A stretch of DNA of 64,000 nucleotides from an uncultured Oscillospiraceae bacterium (GTDB lineage: Bacteria; Bacillota; Clostridia; Oscillospirales; Oscillospiraceae), in the NCBI GenBank assembly GCA_900768135.1, contig CAAGBT010000055.1, positions 62,001 through 126,000 of the forward strand. The letters are read 5' to 3'. The translations under genes and the position numbers were made by a program. Positions within the stretch are counted from its first letter, which is position 1. Each line of letters opens with the position of its first letter. The notes beneath the pieces are model-generated. The model was not told the DNA's origin, ran no database searches, and saw only the letters and a program-made list of their open reading frames with translations. Positions 42,167-49,599 of this stretch are shown one piece after another.

Positions 42167-43027
42167 ATGGAACGCAGCGACCGTCCCGCCATCGAAGCGC
42201 TTCTCAAGCGCCACGGCTTTCATTTTTCTAAGTCCATGGGACAGAATTTCCTCATCGACCCGGCGATCCCCTGCGAGATCGCCGAAAGCGCGCATCCCAC
42301 ACAGGAAGCCGGCGTGCTGGAGATCGGACCCGGCATCGGCGCGCTCAGCCATGAGCTGTGCGAACGCGCGGGAAAAGTCGTTGCGGTGGAAGTGGACAAA
42401 ACGCTTTTGCCTATTCTGGATGAGACAATGGCGAATTATGACAACTTTGAGGTCGTCTCCGCCGATATTCTGAAGATCGATATTCCCGCGCTCGTGCGGG
42501 AAAAATTTAATGGGCTTACGCCCATCGTCTGCGCAAATCTGCCGTATAATATCACCACGCCTGCCCTTACCGCGCTGATCGGGGCGAAATGCTTTGAAAG
42601 CATCACGGTGCTGGTGCAGAAGGAAGTGGCCGAGCGGCTCTGCGCCGCGCCCGGAACGGCCGCCTACGGCGCGTTCTCCGTTTTCATGCAGTACTACACG
42701 GAGCCGGAGCTGCTGTTTTCCGTGCCGCGCGAATGCTTTACGCCGCAGCCGAAGGTCACCTCTGCCGTGTTGCGCGCCGTCGTGCGCAAGCAGCCGCCGG
42801 TCGAGGTAAAGGACGAGAAGTTCTTCTTCCGCGTGGTGTACGCCGCCTTTGCGCTGCGGCGCAAAACGTTGGTCAACAGCCTGGCGACGGCCTTCGGCAG
42901 CCGGCTGACCAAGGCGCAGCTTGCGCAGGCGGTCGCGGCCTGCGGACTTGACGGGAACATCCGCGGCGAGCGGCTGGGGCTTGACGAGTTTGCCGCGCTG
43001 TCTGCCGCGCTGGCTGCGCTGCTGTGA
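42167..43027 (+). CDS. ksgA: 16S rRNA dimethyladenosine transferase KsgA/RsmA
   Basis: A 286-residue methyltransferase that dimethylates the two adjacent adenosines near the 3' end of 16S rRNA. The KSMGQNFLID start motif is at about residues 23-32. SAM motif I LEIGPGIGALS is at about 49-59, and the catalytic NLPYNITTP at about 124-132. The C-terminal helical domain begins after PQPKVTSAV. AAGGAAGGAAAAACCGTT precedes the ATG. It is upstream of a convergent SGNH gene; no clear terminator lies in the 60-base gap except a weak CGCTCCGCACACAGCCGTGTGCGGAGCG hairpin described as two arms of about 10 bp. Confidence 0.95.
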   Translation: MERSDRPAIEALLKRHGFHFSKSMGQNFLIDPAIPCEIAESAHPTQEAGVLEIGPGIGALSHELCERAGKVVAVEVDKTLLPILDETMANYDNFEVVSADILKIDIPALVREKFNGLTPIVCANLPYNITTPALTALIGAKCFESITVLVQKEVAERLCAAPGTAAYGAFSVFMQYYTEPELLFSVPRECFTPQPKVTSAVLRAVVRKQPPVEVKDEKFFFRVVYAAFALRRKTLVNSLATAFGSRLTKAQLAQAVAACGLDGNIRGERLGLDEFAALSAALAALL

Positions 43028-43044
43028 CGGCGCAAAAGAAACAG

Positions 43045-43076
43045 ACGCTCCGCACACAGCCGTGTGCGGAGCGCTT
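43045..43076. terminator. Hairpin between convergent ksgA and SGNH genes
   Basis: CGCTCCGCACAC / GTGTGCGGAGCG pair perfectly with a short AGCC loop, followed by CTTTGTTCTTT on the plus strand. Confidence 0.75.
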
Positions 43077-43088
43077 TGTTCTTTCGGG

Positions 43089-44036
43089 TCACAGCGCTGC
43101 GGGAAGCTCACCCGCCGCGAGATCTTCGTCCGGAGAGGGGACTTCGTCCGGGCTGCCGGGGCCGTCCGTTTTTTCGCCATCCGCGCGCACCACGCCGAAC
43201 TGATAGAGATAGTCGCGCCACATCGTGTAGTAAGCCGCCTTAACGTGTACGCCGTCGCCAGAGTACGAGGCCGTCAGCGCGCCGCTGGCATCGTCGAAAA
43301 CGGGGTTGCAGTCGATGTAGAAAACGTTTTTTCCATCGGCAAGCTTTTGCAGCTCGGCGTTGCGGGCGTTGATCGTTTCGTTTTTGAAAAAGCTCGTTTC
43401 GGATTTTTCCTGCGTTGTGTGGAAGATCGCCTGCAGGAAGATGACCGCGTCCGGCTCGCAGGAACGCACCAGATCAAGCAGCACCTTGTACTGCGCCGCC
43501 CAGTCCTCTGCCGAGCCGGTCCCCAGCTCGTTGATGCCGAGCATCAGATAGACCTTGCCGTAGCGCCTGCCGGAGAGCGCCTGCGCAAGCGTCTGCTTGC
43601 CGCTGCCCGTAGAGAAGACGGCCTTTTCCGCCGCCGACCAGACGGTCAGCCCGTTGTGACAGAGATAATCGGCGTTCGGCAGCCCCGCGTAATCCTTGAA
43701 GCCGTCGGTGTGCGAATCGCCGATAAAGAGCGCATCGTCAAAGTAGTCCGCGTCCACCTGTGTGAACGGCGAGGCGCTTTCCACGCCGGGATCGGGAGCG
43801 GGATCCGGCGCAGGCTCCGGCGGAGCGGGGGCAGGCTGCGGCTCCGGCGCAGGGCTGCTCCAGGGATACACACCGTCGGCGAGCGCGCTGGCCATTGCTG
43901 CCACAGGGGGCGTCGCGCGGTCAAGCTGCGCAAGGTACGGCTGATACACGCCGGTGGGGTCGAGTGCGGCGTAAGCGTTGAGCGCCAGCGCGCTGACAAA
44001 GCACAGCGGCAGCAGGAAAAAGGGACGAGAGGACAT
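43089..44036 (-). CDS. SGNH/GDSL-type exported hydrolase or acyl transferase partner
   Basis: A 315-residue exported protein. Signal or anchor at about 5-24 (PFFLLPLCFVSALALNAYAA). A Pro-rich linker occupies about 62-85. The SGNH domain has block I FIGDSHTDGF (nucleophile S108), block III-like GINELGTG, and block V DGVHVK with the Asp-x-x-His pair. AAGGAGG lies 6 bases before the ATG at 44036; the same frame open upstream runs antisense-like through the MBOAT gene and is not real. It sits 11 bases after an MBOAT gene, the layout of AlgI/AlgX or DltB/DltD-type surface acylation pairs. The likely job is adding or removing O-acetyl groups on an exported polysaccharide. Confidence 0.85.
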   Translation of the reverse strand: MSSRPFFLLPLCFVSALALNAYAALDPTGVYQPYLAQLDRATPPVAAMASALADGVYPWSSPAPEPQPAPAPPEPAPDPAPDPGVESASPFTQVDADYFDDALFIGDSHTDGFKDYAGLPNADYLCHNGLTVWSAAEKAVFSTGSGKQTLAQALSGRRYGKVYLMLGINELGTGSAEDWAAQYKVLLDLVRSCEPDAVIFLQAIFHTTQEKSETSFFKNETINARNAELQKLADGKNVFYIDCNPVFDDASGALTASYSGDGVHVKAAYYTMWRDYLYQFGVVRADGEKTDGPGSPDEVPSPDEDLAAGELPAAL

Positions 44037-44047
44037 GAAAGGCCTCC

Positions 44048-45433
44048 TTAGAAATGGGAATAGAGGAAGGTATTGCCCGCCGAGGTGGCAATGAAGTACA
44101 CACACACCCAGAACAGCAGAAACAGCGGCAGCTCGACGAGCAGGCTCCCGCGGCGCTTTTCGTAGAAGCGCCGCGGCTGGGGAAGGCAGAGAAAAATGCC
44201 GAGCAGCAGCAGCCACCAGTAGGACGAGAGCAGCTTGAGCGCATCCTGCGCAGAAACGGCGCTGTGCGTGCCGAAAAACGGGAACAGGCGCGTAAAATAC
44301 GCGCCGAGCGCACGCAGGTCGGTGATGCGGAAGATGACCCACGTTGGCGGGATGACAAACAGAAGATAAAGGTGCGAGAACAGCGCGTGGCGCTTGAGGA
44401 AGCCGCCGATGCAGAATTTTTCCAGCAGGATGAACGCCAGCAGCACCGCGCCCCAGAGGACGAACGTCCAGCTCGCTCCGTGCCACAGCCCCGTAAAGAA
44501 CCATACAACGGCAAGCGCCAGCGCAGTGCGCGCTTTTCCGTGCCGGCTGCCGCCAAGCGGAATGTAGAGGTAATCGCGGAACCATGCGCCCAGCGTGATG
44601 TGCCAGCGGCGGTAAAATTCGCTTACCGAGCGGGCGAGGTAGGGCGAGTCGAAGTTGCGCGGCATGGGAAGCCCCAGCATCTGCCCCAGCCCCATCGCCA
44701 TGAGCGAATAGCCGTGGAAGTCGAAGTAGAGCTGCAGGCTGTAGCCCACCGCGCCCAGCCACGCCAGCGGGGTGGAGAGATATTCGTAGCCGATGCGCTC
44801 GATCGCCGCCCACAGCGGCGCGAGCTGGTCAGCCAGCAGCACCTTGAAGCAAAGCCCCACGCAGAAGCGCTCAAAGCCCAGCTCGGCGTCCGTGCGGCGC
44901 AGCGTGCGCTCTTTCAGCGCGCCGCGCCAGTCGCTGTAGCGCAGGATGGGACCCATGACGAGCTGCGGGAACGCTGCGGTGAAAGCGGCGTAGTCTATCA
45001 GATTCCGCTCCGCCTCCGCGCCGCGGAATACGTCGATGAGATAGCCCGCGCTCTGAAAAAGATAAAAGCTCAGGCCCAGCGGCAGTGCCAGCGAGAGCGG
45101 CGAAAATTCCGTCCCTGTCAGTATTCCCACATTTTCCAGAATGAAGCCGGCATATTTGAAAAAAACCAGGCAGTACAGATCCGCCGCAAGCGCGCAGAGC
45201 AGCAGCGCCAGCCGGAGGCTCTTTGCCCGGCCGGCCATCAGGCGCGCGAGCGCGTAATGAACTGCCGTAACGGCAAAGAGCAGCAGCGTGTCGCGCGCGC
45301 CAGCGCCAAAGAAGTAAAACGCAAAGCTGCCCAGCGCGAGCGCCGCGTTTTTCCACCTGCGCGGAACGATATAGTAGACTGCCAGAAAAGCCGGCAGAAA
45401 ATAGAACAAAAACTGCAGATCAGCAAAACTCAC
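44048..45433 (-). CDS. MBOAT-family O-acyltransferase (AlgI-like)
   Basis: A 461-residue membrane protein with about eleven helices. The MBOAT signature YRRWHITLGAWFRDYLYIPLGG is at about 274-295 and the catalytic His at about 318 in GLWHGASW. The start chosen is GTG at 45433 with CAGGAGAACCCCT upstream; the ATG at 45460 would add nine unconserved residues. In AlgI/PatA-like systems the MBOAT moves acetyl from a cytoplasmic donor through the membrane to a partner SGNH enzyme, encoded here by the next gene. The polymer acetylated (peptidoglycan, teichoic acid or exopolysaccharide) is not evident. Confidence 0.92.
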   Translation of the reverse strand: MSFADLQFLFYFLPAFLAVYYIVPRRWKNAALALGSFAFYFFGAGARDTLLLFAVTAVHYALARLMAGRAKSLRLALLLCALAADLYCLVFFKYAGFILENVGILTGTEFSPLSLALPLGLSFYLFQSAGYLIDVFRGAEAERNLIDYAAFTAAFPQLVMGPILRYSDWRGALKERTLRRTDAELGFERFCVGLCFKVLLADQLAPLWAAIERIGYEYLSTPLAWLGAVGYSLQLYFDFHGYSLMAMGLGQMLGLPMPRNFDSPYLARSVSEFYRRWHITLGAWFRDYLYIPLGGSRHGKARTALALAVVWFFTGLWHGASWTFVLWGAVLLAFILLEKFCIGGFLKRHALFSHLYLLFVIPPTWVIFRITDLRALGAYFTRLFPFFGTHSAVSAQDALKLLSSYWWLLLLGIFLCLPQPRRFYEKRRGSLLVELPLFLLFWVCVYFIATSAGNTFLYSHF

Positions 45434-45468
45434 AGGGGTTCTCCTGTCAAAAAATATCAAAGCACCGC

Positions 45469-45497
45469 ATTTTACACCGCAACGGCGCTTTCCGCAA
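45469..45497 (-). promoter_or_regulatory. Promoter of the MBOAT-SGNH operon
   Basis: On the minus strand: TTGCGG (45497-45492), a 17-base spacer, TAAAAT (45474-45469) preceded by TG. A 9-bp inverted repeat (CGGCGCTTT 45483-45491 / AAAGCGCCG 45511-45519) overlaps the spacer end. Confidence 0.6.
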
Positions 45498-45531
45498 TGA
45501 AAAGATCAGAAAAGCGCCGAAAATCTTTCGG

Positions 45532-45560
45532 TTTACATCCTACTCCGCGCGTGTTACAAT
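45532..45560 (+). promoter_or_regulatory. Promoter of birA
   Basis: TTTACA (45532-45537), a 17-base spacer, TACAAT (45555-45560). Confidence 0.7.
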
Positions 45561-45642
45561 CCAGACACGATGGGAATGCGGCGTTATGTCAATCGTAAGC
45601 CCTGCGCCGTGTGCTGTCAACTGCAAAAGAGTTACAATTTCG

Positions 45643-45657
45643 GTTACATTTTGTAAC
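45643..45657. promoter_or_regulatory. GTTACA-TTT-TGTAAC palindrome before birA
   Basis: A perfect 6-bp inverted repeat with a 3-base centre, ending one base before the GGAGG ribosome site. The same 15-mer, with one base changed, is in the leader of the G5/3D-domain gene. Confidence 0.5.
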
Positions 45658-45666
45658 GGAGGCCGT

Positions 45667-46668
45667 ATGGGAAAAGAAACGATTTTGGCAATGCTGCTGC
45701 GCGCAAAGGGAACGTTCGTCTCCGGCGGAGCGATCAGCGCGGAGCTGGGCGTTACGCGCGCGGCCATCTGGAAGAGCATCACCGCTCTGCGCGCGCAGGG
45801 ATATGAGATCGAAGCGGCAAGCGGGCGCGGCTACTGTCTGCACGCGCTGCCGGACGCGCTTACGGAGCAGACCGTGCGAGCCTGCATGGGCGAGGTAAAG
45901 ACGATCGGCGCACGCATCGACTGTTTCGACACGATCGACTCGACGAACGCTTACCTGAAGCGCATTGCGCTCGACGGCGCGCCGGACGGCACGGTGGCCA
46001 TCGCGGCGGAGCAGACGGGCGGGCGCGGCCGCCGCGGGCGCAGCTTTCAAAGCGCAGCGGGAAAGGGCGTGTACCTTTCCGTGCTGCTGCGCCCCGCGTT
46101 TTCGCCGCAGCAGCTGCTTCCGCTCACAGGACTGACCGCCGCCGCAATGTGCCGCGCGGTCGAGCGCGCGAGCGGCGCGCAGGCGCAGATCAAGTGGACG
46201 AACGACCTTGTGCTGAACGGGAAAAAGCTCTGCGGCATCCTCACCGAGCTGAGCCTTGAGGGCGAGAGCGGCGCGCTGCAATACGTTATTGTCGGCATCG
46301 GCGTGAACGTCAGCCAGACGGAGCAGGACTTTGACGGCGAGGTCGCGCAGATCGCCACCTCGCTTCTGCGCGAGACGGGACGGAACGTTCCGCGCGCGCG
46401 CCTTGCCGCCGCGATGATCGAGGAGCTGGATGCGCTTTATGCGGCGATGCAGGCGGGCGGCACCGGCGATTACCTTGCCGAGTACCGCCGCCGCTGCGTC
46501 ACCATCGGACGCGAGGTGCAGCTGCTGTGGCAGGACGCAAAAGAAAAGGTGCGCGCGCTCGATGTGGACGAGGAATTCGGGCTGGTCGTGCAGCGCGAAA
46601 ACGGCGCGGTGGAGACGATCCGAACGGGCGAGGTCTCTGTGCGCGGCCTGTACGGTTATGTGGAATAA
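45667..46668 (+). CDS. birA: Biotin-protein ligase and repressor BirA
   Basis: A 333-residue bifunctional BirA. An N-terminal winged HTH spans about 5-60 (SGGAISAELGVTRAAIWKSITALRAQGYEI in two helices). The ligase domain has the biotin-binding GGRGRRGRSF at about 118-127 and KWTNDLVLNGKKLCGIL at about 177-193. The C-terminal SH3-like domain is about 280-330. ACGGAGGCCGT precedes the ATG at 45667. It biotinylates carriers such as the one at 187-603 and may repress biotin genes. A palindrome near the start is a candidate operator but does not look like the usual BirA box. Confidence 0.94.
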   Translation: MGKETILAMLLRAKGTFVSGGAISAELGVTRAAIWKSITALRAQGYEIEAASGRGYCLHALPDALTEQTVRACMGEVKTIGARIDCFDTIDSTNAYLKRIALDGAPDGTVAIAAEQTGGRGRRGRSFQSAAGKGVYLSVLLRPAFSPQQLLPLTGLTAAAMCRAVERASGAQAQIKWTNDLVLNGKKLCGILTELSLEGESGALQYVIVGIGVNVSQTEQDFDGEVAQIATSLLRETGRNVPRARLAAAMIEELDALYAAMQAGGTGDYLAEYRRRCVTIGREVQLLWQDAKEKVRALDVDEEFGLVVQRENGAVETIRTGEVSVRGLYGYVE

Positions 46669-46682
46669 GGAGGAAACCGGAT

Positions 46683-47222
46683 ATGCTTTGGGAGCTGTTC
46701 ATCACCTTTGCCAAAATCGGCGTGATGACCTTCGGCGGCGGCATGGCGATGCTGCCGATCCTTGAACGCGAGGTTGTGCAGAGCAAAGGCTGGGCAACGG
46801 AGGAGGAGCTGGTGGACTATTTCGCCATCGGCCAGTGTACGCCGGGCATCATCGCGGTGAACACCGCAACCTTTGTCGGGCAGAAGAAGAAAGGCGCGCT
46901 GGGCGGCATTGCTGCAACGCTTGGCGTGGTGTTTCCCTCGCTGGTCATCATTACGGTCCTGGCGGGGCTGATCACCAACTTCTCTCATCTTGCGTGGGTG
47001 CAGAACGCCTTTGCCGGCATCCAGGTCTGCGTTTGCGTGCTGATTTTCAATGCGGTCGTCAGGCTTTTGAAAAAGTCTGTTATCGACAAGTGGACGGCGG
47101 CGATCTTCGTGCTGGTCATGGCGGGCAATATGCTTTTAAGCGTTTCGCCGGTGTGGTTCGTGCTGCTCTCGGCGCTCTCCGGCATTGCGCTGAAGGGAAT
47201 TGAGGGGAGAAATGCGGAATGA
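46683..47222 (+). CDS. Chromate-transporter family protein, half 1
   Basis: A 179-residue short-chain CHR protein with about six helices. The repeat motif TFGGGMAMLPILEREVV is at about 15-31 and IGQCTPGIIAVNTATFVG at about 49-66. Two such half-size proteins pair to form the full channel, as the next gene shows. The 4-base overlap (ATGA) with it implies coupled synthesis. Chromate is the founding substrate, but in anaerobic Clostridia the natural substrate may be another anion. GGAGGAAACCGGAT precedes the ATG. It lies 14 bases after birA. Confidence 0.88.
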   Translation: MLWELFITFAKIGVMTFGGGMAMLPILEREVVQSKGWATEEELVDYFAIGQCTPGIIAVNTATFVGQKKKGALGGIAATLGVVFPSLVIITVLAGLITNFSHLAWVQNAFAGIQVCVCVLIFNAVVRLLKKSVIDKWTAAIFVLVMAGNMLLSVSPVWFVLLSALSGIALKGIEGRNAE

Positions 47223-47824
47223 GCGTGTATCTCCGTCTGTTCTGGGAGTTTTTCAAAACCGGGCTGTTCGCCGTCGGCGGCGGTATGGCCACGCTCCCGT
47301 TTCTGAAGGATATCGGCGCGTCCACCGGCTGGTTCACGCAGACCGATCTGATGAATATGCTGGCCGTGTCCGAATCTACGCCCGGTCCGGTCGGCATCAA
47401 CATGGCGACCTATGTGGGCTATACCGTCGGCGGCGTTCCGGGGGCGGTCGTTGCCACCATCGGCGAGGTGATGCCCTCGATCATCGTGATCCTGATCGTT
47501 GCGGCGATGCTGGCAAAGTTCCGCGACAGCCGGTATGTGGCGAATGCCTTCTATGGGCTGCGCCCCGCCTCCACAGGCCTGATCGCCGCCGCCTGCGCGG
47601 GCGTGATATTGCAGGTGTTCGCGGGCGTTACCAGCGCGTCGGCGGAGGGGTCGGTTTTGATGCGCTTTTCGTGGGACGGCTCCATCGGCTGGCGCGGGCT
47701 GATCCTTGCGGCGGCGCTGCTCGTACTCACGCGCTGGGTCAAGCCAACGAAGGATCTGCACCCGGTCGTTTTTATCGGCCTTTCCGCAGCTGCGGGCGTT
47801 GTATTCCGCTTCGCGGGCGCATAA
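47219..47824 (+). CDS. Chromate-transporter family protein, half 2
   Basis: A 201-residue partner of the previous protein: FAVGGGMATLPFLKDIG at about 18-34 and VSESTPGPVGINMATYVGY at about 57-75 are the matching CHR repeat motifs. About six helices. A strong terminator follows, so birA and the two CHR genes may be one unit. Substrate is unknown. Confidence 0.88.
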   Translation: MSVYLRLFWEFFKTGLFAVGGGMATLPFLKDIGASTGWFTQTDLMNMLAVSESTPGPVGINMATYVGYTVGGVPGAVVATIGEVMPSIIVILIVAAMLAKFRDSRYVANAFYGLRPASTGLIAAACAGVILQVFAGVTSASAEGSVLMRFSWDGSIGWRGLILAAALLVLTRWVKPTKDLHPVVFIGLSAAAGVVFRFAGA

Positions 47825-47830
47825 AAAAGA

Positions 47831-47859
47831 AAAAAGCAGCCGTAGTACGGCTGCTTTTT
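47831..47859. terminator. Bidirectional terminator between the CHR and udk genes
   Basis: AAAAAGCAGCCGTA / TACGGCTGCTTTTT, 14-bp stem around one G. Confidence 0.9.
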
Positions 47860-47869
47860 CTGCTGCGTG

Positions 47870-48487
47870 TCAATCCTCGGAGGCAATGTGGCCGGCAATG
47901 CGCTGCATGATCATGTCGAGTGCGACAAGGTTGTGTCCGCCCTCCAGCACGATGATATCGGCATATTTGCGGCTTGGCTCTACAAACTGCTCGTGCATGG
48001 GCTTTACGGTGGTCAGGTACTGGGTGATCACGCTCTCAAGCGTTCTGCCGCGGTCGCGCACGTCGCGCAGCGCGCGGCGCAGGATGCGGACATCCGCGTC
48101 GGTCTCAACGAAGATCTTGATGTCGAGCATTTCGCGCAGGCGCGGATCCTGAAAGATCAGGATGCCCTCCACGATCACGACCTTGCTCGGCGTTACCAGC
48201 TCGGTCTTGTCCGTGCGCTGGTGTTCGGCGTAGGAATAAACGGGGCAGCGGATGGCCTTTCCCTCTTTCAGCTCCCGGAGCTGCCGGACCATCAGATCTG
48301 TTTCAAAGGCATCGGGATGGTCGTAGTTCTGCTTGCAGCGCTCCTCGAACGGAAGATCCTGATAGCGATAGTAGCTGTCGTGGTGGACAACGCTGATGTC
48401 GCTGCCGAAGTGCTGCTTGAGATGTTCCGTGAGCGTAGTTTTGCCGGAGCCGGTGCCGCCGGCAATGCCAATGAAAATGGTGTTCAT
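47870..48487 (-). CDS. udk: Uridine kinase
   Basis: A 205-residue uridine/cytidine kinase that makes UMP or CMP. Walker A is GGTGSGKTTL at about residues 9-18. The HHDSYYRYQDLPFEER segment gives the catalytic Asp and substrate-binding Tyr, and the lid has RRALRDVRDRGR. GGAGGCAGACGTG precedes the ATG at 48487; a GTG one codon earlier is the alternative. It has its own promoter. A second, divergent kinase of this superfamily is at 18.1 kb. Confidence 0.95.
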   Translation of the reverse strand: MNTIFIGIAGGTGSGKTTLTEHLKQHFGSDISVVHHDSYYRYQDLPFEERCKQNYDHPDAFETDLMVRQLRELKEGKAIRCPVYSYAEHQRTDKTELVTPSKVVIVEGILIFQDPRLREMLDIKIFVETDADVRILRRALRDVRDRGRTLESVITQYLTTVKPMHEQFVEPSRKYADIIVLEGGHNLVALDMIMQRIAGHIASED

Positions 48488-48520
48488 CACGTCTGCCTCC
48501 GTAGTATATTCTTTGCCTCC

Positions 48521-48549
48521 ATTATAGGCGTGCGGCGGGGCAAAAGCAA
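48521..48549 (-). promoter_or_regulatory. Promoter of udk
   Basis: On the minus strand: TTGCTT (48549-48544), a 17-base spacer, TATAAT (48526-48521). Confidence 0.78.
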
Positions 48550-48589
48550 GGGGAAGCGTCGCAAAGCGTCAAATTTTTGCACATGGCGG

Positions 48590-48618
48590 TTGACGCGGCG
48601 GCAGAAAACAGGTATTAT
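48590..48618 (+). promoter_or_regulatory. Promoter of the zinc-ribbon/Ig-like gene
   Basis: TTGACG (48590-48595), a 17-base spacer, TATTAT (48613-48618). Confidence 0.72.
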
Positions 48619-48691
48619 GTAAAGAAGAGCCGCGCAGCAGCGATGCGCGCGGCGGGATTCCCACGCTTGGGCCAAAGAAAGGAGCGGCGGC

Positions 48692-49453
48692 ATGAACCTG
48701 ATCAAATGTCCGCGCTGCGGTGAGGATTACTCCCCCAGCTACCGGAGATGTCCGTTCTGCGAGGAGGGAGATCATTCCCGCAAGACCAAACACAGAGGCG
48801 GAAAGGACGGCCGCCGCGTCTCCGACCACAGGCAGACGCATTCCGCCCGCGGCGCGATGGCGGCGGTGCTGGTCGTGGTGCTGCTGCTTCTGAGCTGGTC
48901 GCTTTTCGGCGACAGGCTTGCGGAAAAGCTCGGCAGCGATAAGGCGAACGACTCTGCGCTGACCGACGACAGGAATACCCCTGCAAATGATGATGCAGCG
49001 ACCGATCCGGACGATGCGATGGGCGAAACCACCGACCCGAACGCCCCCGTCGTACCCAACGGCGGAAGCGCCGGCGGCGAAACCGGCGAGCCCGATCCCG
49101 GCGGCACGACGGCGCCCGACGATGCCACTACGCCCGATACCACCACGCCGGACACAACGACGCCCGGCACCACCCAAACGGTGGACGCTTCAAGCCTGAG
49201 CGTCAAGACAAACGTGGGAACCACGCTCAGCAAGGATGCGAGCGGAAGCTTTGACTGCACGATCAGAAAGAGCGAGTCCATCCGCCTGAGCGTTTCCGGA
49301 ACGGATGCGGCGGTCTCGTGGTCGGTCGCCGATGCGAGCGTGCTTACGATCTCGTCCGACGGTAAGATCAGCCCGCTCAAAACCGGCACGACCGATGTGA
49401 CGGCGAGCGTCGGCGGCGCTGCGCTCACCATCATCGTGCGCGTGGTAAATTGA
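48692..49453 (+). CDS. Membrane protein with N-terminal zinc ribbon and C-terminal Ig-like (BIG2) domain
   Basis: A 253-residue protein. Residues 1-23 form a zinc ribbon (CPRCGEDYSPSYRRCPFC). A basic stretch and one membrane helix at about 55-73 (GAMAAVLVVVLLLLSWSLF) follow. A Thr/Pro/Asp-rich linker spans about 80-165, with repeats of TTPD. A bacterial Ig-like domain occupies about 168-253 (VSWSVADASVLTISSDGKISPLKTGTTDVTA split over strands). The ribbon is cytoplasmic and the Ig-like domain outside. Such domains often bind sugars or other surface proteins. AAAGGAGCGGCGGC precedes the ATG. The function is unknown. Confidence 0.82.
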   Translation: MNLIKCPRCGEDYSPSYRRCPFCEEGDHSRKTKHRGGKDGRRVSDHRQTHSARGAMAAVLVVVLLLLSWSLFGDRLAEKLGSDKANDSALTDDRNTPANDDAATDPDDAMGETTDPNAPVVPNGGSAGGETGEPDPGGTTAPDDATTPDTTTPDTTTPGTTQTVDASSLSVKTNVGTTLSKDASGSFDCTIRKSESIRLSVSGTDAAVSWSVADASVLTISSDGKISPLKTGTTDVTASVGGAALTIIVRVVN

Positions 49454-49485
49454 GCATCTACGGCGGCAGAATTGAATCAAAACAC

Positions 49486-49516
49486 AAAAAGAGCGGTCTT
49501 TGACCGCTCTTTTTTA
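49486..49516 (+). terminator. Terminator after the Ig-like protein gene
   Basis: AAAAAGAGCGGTC / GACCGCTCTTTTT with a TTT loop and a T run. Confidence 0.92.
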
Positions 49517-49539
49517 CATAAAAAAGCAGGAACCCCGCC

Positions 49540-49568
49540 TTGAAAGCAAACGGCTTGTGTGCTACAAT
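49540..49568 (+). promoter_or_regulatory. Promoter of the ABC exporter gene
   Basis: TTGAAA (49540-49545), a 17-base spacer, TACAAT (49563-49568). Confidence 0.75.
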
Positions 49569-49599
49569 TATCTTGAATAAGTGTTTTCAGGAGAGAGCT

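Noticed and set aside
43089..44813. A 574-codon minus-strand frame that would join the SGNH gene to an upstream extension
   Set aside because: The first 259 codons overlap the MBOAT gene in another frame and lack any motif; the SGNH gene has its own ribosome site and signal peptide starting at 44036.
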